A DNA stretch of 64,000 bases from Beta vulgaris subsp. vulgaris (taxonomy: Eukaryota > Streptophyta > Magnoliopsida > Caryophyllales > Amaranthaceae), in NCBI RefSeq assembly GCF_026745355.1, contig NC_079202.1:58720622-58784621 (forward strand), written 5' to 3'. A program made the translations under genes and the position numbers. Each line of letters starts with the position of its first letter. The stretch's first letter is position 1. Shown in pieces: positions 55,741 through 64,000 of the stretch. The notes beneath the pieces are model-generated. The model was not told the DNA's origin. It did not search any database and saw only the letters and a list, made by a program, of their open reading frames with translations.

Positions 55741-56946
55741 GTTGGGATCCAGTGAGAATACCCCCTTATGTGAGAACACATACTTATATGAGAACACTTT
55801 AAAATTTAGAACATACACAAATATATTTTTTTTAGAACATGAGAGTATAATCAATACATATACATATATAAATGTTCTGAAATATCAAACTTATGTTCTA
55901 AATTTATTCAAACATGTTCTGAATTATTTCAATGATGTTCTGAAATATTGCAAGTGTGTTCTAAATTAAATTTATTCAAACATGTTATTTATCATTTCAA
56001 ACATGTTCCAAATTATTTCAATTGTGTTCTAAAACTTTTCAAACATGTTCTGAATTACTTCAAATATGTTTCAATTCATTTTAATTTCGAGTGAGAACAT
56101 ATATCATATGTGAGAATAAAGGTAGGTCAGAACATGATGTACATCGTTTTAGAACGTGATATACAATATTTTAGAACATGATGTACATCATTTTATAACA
56201 CGATCTACGTCGTTTTAGAACATGATGTATCCGTTTTAGAACATGTTGCTCAGTATTTTAGAACATGATATACATTAATTTAGAACATGATATACATCTT
56301 TCATGCGTTGATCATGTATGGTGATATGGTGAGTATAATCGAAACGATATAATGTGGAATACCAAAATTTCAATCAATACCACTATAATATCTTTTTGTT
56401 TCTCTGGATGATGAAGTAGGAAGGCTTCCTACTTTCGTTCATTCATTTAAGTTGGTAAAAAGGATAAATCATATAGTAAGAAAACAAAAATCGAACAACA
56501 ATCTACACTTAAGCTGAATGACGCCATTGAAATCGAACAAAATCAAACAAAAAAATCGAACAATAATCTGCATTAAAATAAAAAAAATCGAACAAAAATC
56601 TGCAAGTCAAGAATATCAAAATAAAAATTTCGAATAAAACCTGTTGAATTGTGGAAAGAATAGTGTGAAATCCGCAAAAATCGAACTAAAACTTTGAAAA
56701 ATTACTCCATGAATGACGCCATAGAGGAGAGAGAAAGTTGTGCAAAACCTAGAGAGAGAAAAAAAAATGACACCATAGACGTGAAAGTTTGTGGGGAAGA
56801 AGGAAGAAGGGGAGTAAGGGTATACCTAATTACAAAAAATGTCATTACTTATAAGTGTATTTAGAATAGTTAGATTAAATTAGATCTAAAGGTCCAGATT
56901 TGTTCTAACATAAAAAAGTGTTCTCACATAGAGGAGGTGTTCTCAC
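55741..56946. mobile_element. 1.2 kb element with GTGAGAATACCCCC ends inside (TA)n
   Basis: Left CCAGTGAGAATACCCCCTTA, TGTGAGAACAC is mirrored on the right by GTGTTCTCACATAGAGGAGG, TGTTCTCACTATA. (TA)n flanks both sides. Inside are two repeat fields: ACATGTTCTGAATTATTTCA-like units (55905-56070) and TTTTAGAACATGATGTACAT-like units (56120-56300). No protein domain recognised. Probably a non-autonomous DNA transposon (Mutator- or Micron-like). Confidence 0.7.
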
Positions 56947-58321
56947 TATATATATATATATATATATATATTGTACTACTAAAAACCCAAGATTTCTGAT
57001 TACCACATTCCGTTCCGGTGATGTTGGCGACGTTAATAGTTCTTCGCCGGACATTGTGGTGCTCTGGTTGTGATGTGACAGTGTTGGCCCGCGACAATGA
57101 GATGGTGCTTTGGTAGTGGTGTGTGGCCGAGGTGTGGCTCTGATGATGGTGCATCGGTCCGCCGATAGTGATAGGTTAAAAAAAGCAGTTGAATTATAAT
57201 AGTATTACTTTTTAATGGACCATGTATCCCAAATAAGAAAGAGTTTAAACAATGTATCTATTAAAAAGAAACCACCATTTAAAGAAAATGTAGCAATTAA
57301 TAAAACGAATAGAGTATTTCTAATCAGTTATTAATAAGGTATCAAAGTCCAATGAACGCTAATAGCTTACTAAGCAATACGGTCAAAACATTGATGAAGG
57401 GTTTAAGAGATTCCTATTAAATTACACGAACACTAATTAACAACTTAATTAATCTAGAGAAAGTAGGGCATGATTTATTGAATATGACATGACTAATTTC
57501 GTTATGTAATCATTTCTTTGAAGTTATAGTTATTGGATAACGACATGATTGACAATGCACGCATGGCAGCCTTTATGTACATGATTGCATGAAACTTGAA
57601 AGGCATATGTTTGGATTGCTACTTAATGATCTCCAAATCAAACTGACCATGAGTTTATCTCTCTTATTTTTCTGTGCTCACAAGTCACATGATCACAGCA
57701 TAAAGTATGTGTTTCGTTCTAGTCTTTTTAGCCTCCAAAAGCATTAGGTGGATAGTATTTGACGTACTTGTTGCAGAAAATATAGTTCATGCAATGGTCA
57801 CATATTATTTTTGCGTTATTGTCTTTCACATCGACACATCCTTTACGTATAATATATTAACTTGTTTTTTAAAAAAAATGATAAGAACTTTGGGTTGCCC
57901 TCTTGCACAGGATCCTTACCAGAATCCCATTATAAGCCAGACACCTCCAATCCCCTTCATTTCTTAAACCTCAAGCAAATGTTTAGGACAGGAATTGAAC
58001 TCTAGACCTTGTTAAGGAAAATGAATGAAAAAGCTAACCACTTGATCCAACCCCAATAACTTTTACGTTTATTAACTTAGTAAAGAAGAATAAGTTCAAT
58101 TTAACTTATACTTACTCGTATATATCTTAATTCTTGCAATATATTACTTGCAACAATTTTCTTTTTGGTAAATGATTATACAAAGAAAATCTTGATATAT
58201 AAGAATATGAGCCATGTTTCGCCAACCTCTTCTCCTTGGTTCATGTGCCTTTTACAAATGTTGCAATAATAAGTAACGGAGAAGTTAGTGTAAGTTATAT
58301 ATAGCAAGCATAATAGAAATA
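56947..58321. other. Spacer with a (TA)n tract and SINE relic
   Basis: A (TA)n tract (56947-56972) follows the element. 57560-57625 resembles 50713-50760. No gene recognised. Confidence 0.35.
57890..58062 (-). repeat. tRNA-derived SINE (minus strand)
   Basis: Read on minus: GGATCAAGTGGTTAGCTTTT (A-box-like), then AGGTCTAGAGTTCAATTCC (B box) about 40 bp later, then a body ending near 57890. No tRNA fold. Confidence 0.55.
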
Positions 58322-58536
58322 CTTCATCCCTAACAAAATATATGTTACACTTTCAAAAACACATATTTATAGGCATATTTTTTTTTTTGAAGAGCAGGGA
58401 AATATAGAGAAGGAAAAAGGGGACCCATATCATAGAAGAGATATAGAGAGAGATTGCTGCCTAAAAAAAAAGTGTAAGATCTATTCTATTACAACCATAT
58501 TTAGAAAGTGTAACATTTATTTTGTTACGGAGAAAG
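58322..58536. mobile_element. Stowaway-like MITE, second family
   Basis: 215 bp between TA; left CTTCATCCCTAACAAAATAT, right ATTTTGTTACGGAGAAAG. Related in its interior (GGGGACCCATATCATAGAAG, TTGCTGCCTAAAAA) to 46780. Another lone Stowaway-like left end lies at 58598. Confidence 0.7.
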
Positions 58537-58727
58537 TAATTTAAATCTATCTATTCCAATAACTTTAATACATATCCTTTGATAAAAATTAATATTACTC
58601 CTTCTGTTCTATATTAGTGCAACACTCCTTTGTGCACAAAGTTTTGAATTACCGTAGATAAGGACTTGGGACATGTGAGTTATATTATTTATTATAAAAA
58701 TTTATTTGAAAGTAGTTAGTTAGTTTG

Positions 58728-58728
<1 letters not shown>

Positions 58729-58783
<55 letters not shown>
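58729..58783. repeat. (TA)n microsatellite, target of the Copia element
   Basis: About 27 TA units directly abutting the 5' LTR; TA repeats resume at 63976 after the 3' LTR. Confidence 0.97.
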
Positions 58784-58786
<3 letters not shown>

Positions 58787-59315
58787 AGAAATATGCCTTG
58801 AATCATTGTGCATCGAAGGTGTTCGAAGAAATGCGTCAAAAAGGGGTTTCGGGAGACCGCCCGATCGGGTCGGGCGTGGCCGCCCGATCGGGCCCGCAAC
58901 GACGCTGAGGAAAGGAGTAAAAGCTGTACGCCCGATGGCATCGGGCTGGTTCGCCCGATCGGGCGAGTCACCGAACAACGACTCGGGCGACTTCGCCCGA
59001 CCGGGCGCGCAACGAAACTGGGGAGGAAGTAAATTACCGCCCGATCGGGCGGGTTCGCCCGACCCGATCGGGCGGCTGCCCGGTTAACGCGTTTTCGCGT
59101 TTTTCTGACGGGATATAAATACTCTGTTTATATTCTAGGGTTTCTTATCACGAAATACATTCTTTTCTCTCTGTAATCTGTTCTTCTCATATAATAAAAT
59201 ATTCTCCCTCTCTCTGCCGTGGATGTAGCCAAATTGGTGAACCACGTAAATCTGTTGTCTGTTTTTATCGTTTTTTGCATTCATAATTTGTTTCTCTCTC
59301 ACGTCCGTTATAACA
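58784..59315 (+). repeat. 5' LTR of the Copia element
   Basis: 532 bp. The U3 part (58858-59080) is dense in CCCGATCGGG-type palindromes and very rich in CpG. TATA-like GATATAAATACTC (59113) precedes the probable transcription start. CT-rich sequence follows before the CA end. Confidence 0.95.
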
Positions 59316-59357
59316 AATTGGTATCAAGAGCTTTGGTGATCGATCTGTGTGAGAAAG

Positions 59358-62300
59358 ATGTCTGGGATGAATGTCAAAATTGATAAATTTACTGGGAGGA
59401 ATAGTTTTAGTCTGTGGCAAATCAAGATGCGGGCTTTACTGAAGCAACAGGGGTTGTGGGCACCGTTGGCCAAGAAGGCAACGGATTCGGTTACCGCTGA
59501 GATGGAAATTCTGGAGGAGAAAGCACATTCAACAATTATGTTGTGTCTGTCTGACGACATAATTACTGAAGTTGCGGAGCAGGACACTGCTGCTGGTCTG
59601 TGGTTGCAGTTAGAGAGTTTGTACATGACGAAATCTCTAACCAACAAGTTGCTTTTGAAGCAACGTCTGTTCAGCCTGCGTATGCAGGAAGGTACGTCTT
59701 TAAGAGATCATTTAGATAAATTAAATACCATCTTACTAGATCTGCGAAATATTGATGTTAAAGTAGATGATGAGGATGCTGCTTTAATTCTGTTGGTATC
59801 TTTGCCTATGTCATATGAGAATTTTGTGGATTCATTTATTGTTGGTAAAGATAGTCTGTCGTTAGAAGAAGTAAGATCTGCTCTGCATACTAGAGAAGTC
59901 CGTCACCAGGCTTCTGGGTCTAGTACAGAAAATCAGGCATCTGGATTAGTAGTTACTGGAGGGAAGGGACAAAAGAAATCTGGTAAAAAGAAAACGAACT
60001 TTAAAAATTCGAATTCTAAGGGTCCTAAAACTACTGATATCTGTAATTACTGTAAGGAGAAGGGGCATTGGAAGAATGAGTTCCTAAGAAAAAGAAACAG
60101 CAGGATAAAAGTGAAGGTTCTGCTGCTTTGGCAGAAACTGGAGGTGATTCTGAGGAAGATCTGGCCCTAGTAGTTAATAGCCAGTCACATTGTAGGGATG
60201 TGTGGGTTCTTGATTCTGGGGCATCGTATCATATTAGTCCATGCAGGGAGTGGTTTCAACTTACAAGCAGATAGATGGAGGCAATGTTTCTATGGCTAAC
60301 AGTGCTGCCTGCAAAGTAGTTGGGATAGGCTCTATAAGGGTGAGGACTCATGATGGTACACTCTGTACCTTGAACGAAGTTAGGCATGTTCCATTAATGA
60401 CAAAGAATCTGATATCTCTGAGTCTTCTAGATAGTAAGGGGTTCAGTTTTCAAGGTGAAGGTGGAGCTATGAGTGTCTACAAGGGTTCAAAGGTGGTTCT
60501 GAAAGGTATTAAAGTTGGTACCTTATATATTCTTCAGGGGTCTACTATGACAGATTCTGCTGCTGTTGCATCATCTGAGATTCACAAGGAGGAGTTGACC
60601 AAGTTGTGGCATATGAGACTTGGGCACATGGGTGAAAGAGGGATGCAAATTCTGTCAAAAGGGATCTTCTATGTGGGCACAAGGTGCAGAGCCTAGAGTT
60701 TTGTGAACACTGTGTGTTTGGGAAGCTTCATCGCAGCAAGTTTCCAAAGGCGGTTCATACAACTAAAGGTACACTTGATTATATTCACTCTGATTGTTGG
60801 GGACCTTCCCGAGTTGCATCTATTGGAGGTCACAGGTATTTTGTGTCTATGATTGATGATTATTCAAGAATGACTTGGGTGATTATGATGAAGCATAAAA
60901 GTGATGCTTTCAAGAATTTCAAACAGTGGAAGGTTTTAGTGGAAAATCAAGTTGAAAGGAAGATCAAAAGGCTGCGAACTGATAATGGTCTGGAGTTCTG
61001 TTGGTCTGAGTTCGATGAGTTCTGCAAAAATGAAGGGATTGCTCGCCATCATACTGTTAGAAACACGCCACAACAGAATGGAGTTGCAGAACGCATGAAT
61101 CAGACACTTCTGGAGAGGGCAAGGTGCATGCTCTCAAATGCTGGGATGGCTAGGAGGTTTTGGGCAGAAGCTGTAAGTACAGCTTGCTATCTGATCAATC
61201 GGGGACCCCACACAGGTATTGACTGCAAGACACCTTATGAGGTGTGGTCTGGTAAGCCTGCAGATTACTCTTTGTTGAGAATTTTTGGTTCTACTGTCTA
61301 TTATCATGTAAATGAGGGAAAATTAGAACCTAGAGCTAAGAAGGGTAGATTTGTTGGTTTTGGGATTGGGGTTAAGGGTATAGAGTATGGTCACCTTCTG
61401 AAAATCGTGTCATACTTAGTAGGAATGTAATATTTGATGAAAATTCCATGCTTAACCCTTCTGTAAAGTCTACTGTGGATCCGTCAGTGGAGATGTTGAT
61501 AAACAGGTGGAGCTGCAAGTCACTCAGGCTGAGAGTGAATCACAGCACCAAGGTGGAGAAGATCAACATGAAGAAGAGCCATCTGAAATTCATCAACCAA
61601 GCATAGCACTTGATAGAGCTAGAAGAGTTGGTGTGGGGCCTCCAAAGAGGTATGGTTTTGAAGATATGGTGGCCTATGCACTTCAGGTTGCTGAGGAGGT
61701 GGAGGTTGAAAATCATGAGCCATCCACCTATAAGGAAGCTGTTTCTGGAAGTGAGTCTACTTTATGGCTTGCTGCAATGGGAGATGAGATGGAGTCTCTC
61801 GATAAAAATCAGACTTGGGAGTTAGTTAAACGTCCTAAGGAAGGAAGATTGTGACATGCAAATGGGTCTTCAAGAAGAAAGAGGGGTCTTCACCTACTGA
61901 GGGGGTTAAATATAAAGCTCGGGTTGTTGCAAGAGGGTTCACACAAAGGGAAGGGGTAGATTATAATGAGATTTTCTCACCAGTAGTCAGACATACTTCC
62001 ATCAGGGTGCTACTAGCAATGGTTGCACATCAGGATCTTGAACTTGAGCAACTAGATGTGAAAACAGCTTTCCTACATGGGGAGTTGGAAGAAGAGATTT
62101 ATATGACACAACCAGATGGGTTCCAAGTTCCGGGAAAAGAAGACTATGTTTGCAGATTGAAGAAGTCCTTGTATGGGCTAAAGCAGTCTCCTAGGCAGTG
62201 GTATAAGCGGTTTGACAGCTACATGATTGAGTTGGGCTACAACAGGAGTGAGTATGATTGCTGTGTGTACCATAACAAGTTGAGTGATGGTTCTTTCATA

Positions 62301-63257
62301 TATCTGGTTCTGTATGTAGATGATATGCTTATAGCTGCTAAGGCTAAGTCTGATATTCAGAGGTTGAAGGGTCTTCTCAGTGCTGAGTTTGAGATGAAAG
62401 ATTTGGGTGCTGCAAAGAAGATTTTGGGGATGGAGATCTATAGGGAAAGAAGTCAGAAGAAACTTTTCTTACTCAGAAAGGTTATATTCAGAAGATTCTA
62501 TCAAGGTTTGGCATGACAACTGCAAAGCCTATAGACACTCCAAGTGCTTCAAATAATCATTTGTCTGTGGCTTTTGCACCCAAAACTGCTGAGGAGAAGG
62601 AGTACATGAGTCGGGTTCCTTATGCTAGTGCAGTAGGGAGTTTGATGCACTAGGCCGGATCTTGCACATGCAGTCAGTGTAGTTAGTAGGTTCATGGGTG
62701 ATCCTGGTAAGGAGCATTGGCAGGCAGTCAAGAGGATTTTTAGGTACCTAAGAGGTACTTCTGATGTTGGTCTCATTTATGGGAATGATACCCAGTGTTT
62801 AGTCACTGGTTATTGACAGTTCATGATTATGCTGGAGTGTTGACAGTAGGAGGTCAATGACTGGTTATGTATTTACTCTTGGTGGTTCTGTCGTTAGTTG
62901 GAAGGCAACTTTGCAGGCTACAGTTACTTTGTCTACTACTGAAGCAGAGTACATGGCGTTGACAGCAGCTGCTAAAGAGGGAATATGGCTAAAGGACTAG
63001 TTAGTGATCTTGGGTTGCATCATGATCAGGCTACTGTTTACTGTGACAGTCTGAGTGCAATATGTTTAGCTAAGGATCAAGTCCATCATGAGAGGACTAA
63101 ACATATTGATGTGAGATACCATTTCCTAAGGAGTGAGACTAGGATTAAGGTGAAAAAGGTAGGAACTGCTGATAATCCTGCTGACATGTTTACCAAGCCG
63201 GTTCCGCAGAGTAAGTTTCAACATTGTTTGGACTTACTCAATGTTCGTGATTGTTAA
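59358..63257 (+). pseudogene. Copia gag-pol region with many frame breaks
   Basis: Gag starts at 59358 (MSGMNVKIDKFTGRNSFSLW) and reaches a CCHC-like knuckle CNYCKEKGHW, where the last cysteine is lost by a frame change near 60080. The protease motif LDSGASYHI follows in another frame (60210). A further frame change lies near 60260. Integrase has its zinc-binding part (LWHMRLGHM and CEHC, split near 60680) and core acidic residues in HSDCWG, RTDNGLEF and GVAERMN. Another break occurs near 61380. Reverse transcriptase has LDVKTAFLHGEL and YVDDMLIA (62050-62330), preceded by an in-frame stop near 61852. Breaks near 62500, 62650, 62815 and 62995 precede the RNase H end (VYCDSLSAICLAKD, HIDVRYHFLR). 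As written it cannot make a full polyprotein. Confidence 0.93.
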
Positions 63258-63408
63258 TTGCCCTCCTTGGGCAATTCTGGGGTCCTTAGGGACTAATCTG
63301 GTCTGGATGTCTTTTGGGACAAATCTGGTGTTTGGGAGATTCTGGGCGTTGTGATCAATGCATCTGTTTTTGGGTTATTATGAGAGGATTCAAGTCAAGG
63401 TGGAGATT

Positions 63409-63974
63409 TGTAGAAATATGCCTTGAATCATTGTGCATCGAAGGTGTTCGAAGAAATGCGTCAAAAAGGGGTTTCGGGAGACCGCCCGATCGGGTCGGGC
63501 GTGGCCGCCCGATCGGCCCGCAACGACGCTGAGGTAAGGAGTAAAAGTGTCGCCCGATGGCATCGGGCTGGTTCGCCCGATCGGGCGAGTCACCAACAAC
63601 GACTCGGGCGACTTCGCCCGACCGGGCGCGCAACGAAACTGGGAGGAAGTAAATTACCGCCCGATCGGGCGGGTTCGCCCGACCGATCGGCGGTCGCCCG
63701 ACCATCGGGGGTTCGCCCGACCCGATCGGGCGGCTGCCCGGTTAACGCGTTTTCGCGTTTTTCTGACGGGATATAATACTCTGTTTATATTCTAGGGTTT
63801 CTTATCACGAAATACATTCTTTTCTCTCTGTAATCTGTTCTTCTCATATAATAAAATATTCTCCCTCTCTCTGCCGTGGATGTAGCCAAATTGGTGAACC
63901 ACGTAAATCTGTTGTCTGTTTTTATCGTTTTTTTTGCATTCATAATTTGTTTCTCTCTCACGTCCGTTATAACA
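63409..63974 (+). repeat. 3' LTR of the Copia element
   Basis: 566 bp. It differs from the 5' LTR by an extra palindromic unit of about 40 bp (around 63685-63725), a few substitutions (GAGGAAAGG against GAGGTAAGG) and several one- or two-base indels. Confidence 0.95.
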
Positions 63975-64000
63975 AATATATATATTGTGTTGGTCCTTTT

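Larger units (their letters stand above)
58784..63974 (+). mobile_element. Nearly complete Copia LTR retrotransposon
   Basis: Two LTRs (58784-59315 and 63409-63974), both TGTAGAAATATG...TTATAACA. The primer binding site TGGTATCAAGAGC (59319-59331) follows the first LTR by 3 bp; a purine-rich tract AAGTCAAGGTGGAGA (63392-63406) precedes the second. Domain order gag, protease, integrase, reverse transcriptase, RNase H is that of Copia. Insertion was into (TA)n, so the 5-bp duplication is ambiguous (TATAT/AATAT). The two LTRs are very similar, so the insertion is fairly young. Confidence 0.96.

Noticed and set aside
58858..59080. CRISPR-like regularly spaced repeats
   Set aside because: Repeats are palindromic, irregularly spaced, inside an LTR of a plant retrotransposon.
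58725..59087. Several overlapping open frames rich in Arg, Gly and Pro on both strands
   Set aside because: They come from the TA repeat and the palindromic CCCGATCGGG array of the LTR.

Overview
This is a 64 kb piece of an AT-rich plant nuclear genome, most likely a eudicot. The evidence is GT-AG intron-exon genes of plant-only or plant-typical families (DYW-type PPR, group I bZIP, BASIC PENTACYSTEINE, glyoxal oxidase-like), a plant-style telo-box/site II snoRNA promoter, and abundant plant transposons (Copia LTR elements, L1-type LINE relics, hAT elements, Helitrons, many Stowaway-like MITEs). The species cannot be fixed from sequence alone.

Layout of the host genes. An RCC1-repeat protein (RCC2-homolog type) on the minus strand runs off the left edge (759-2021). 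A two-exon DYW PPR protein lies on the plus strand (6950-9577). A four-exon group I bZIP factor lies on the minus strand (10542-15271); its 2.9 kb last intron holds two MITEs. A compact polycistronic box C/D snoRNA locus (about 19.6-20.95 kb, plus) has a telo-box/site II/TATA promoter and two snoRNAs, each present twice. A class II BASIC PENTACYSTEINE factor is on the minus strand (28317-29442, with non-coding leader exons up to about 32.4 kb). A three-exon TMEM234-like small membrane protein is on the minus strand (35090-40149) with TE-filled introns. An H3.3-type histone variant is on the plus strand (43686-44432). An intronless glyoxal/galactose-oxidase-like copper radical oxidase is on the minus strand (51062-52720). 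No shared pathway links these genes; they are ordinary neighbours in a plant chromosome.

Mobile-element landscape. The spaces between genes are mostly repeats. There are about ten Stowaway-like MITEs with TA target sites. A 1.3 kb hAT element with a perfect 8-bp duplication sits in an intron and contains a Helitron-like insert. A small hAT element lies inside a tRNA-derived SINE. Two copies of an unclassified retroposon are present, one with a 15-bp target-site duplication. Two LINE RNase H relics, a foldback MITE and several Copia fragments were also found. Between 54.9 and 57.0 kb three different elements lie end to end, each bounded by (TA)n. The right end (58784-63974) is a nearly complete Copia retrotransposon, also inserted in (TA)n, with LTRs full of CCCGATCGGG palindromes and an internal region broken by many frame changes.

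Most unusual items: the snoRNA cluster with predictable rRNA targets; a decayed nuclear 18S rRNA fragment fused directly to a kinesin motor-domain fragment (25.03-25.71 kb); the TA-microsatellite element array; and the divergent H3 variant. I found no operon-like or clearly new biochemical system. Part of what looks odd, especially the single-base frame breaks in the terminal Copia element, could be assembly error.
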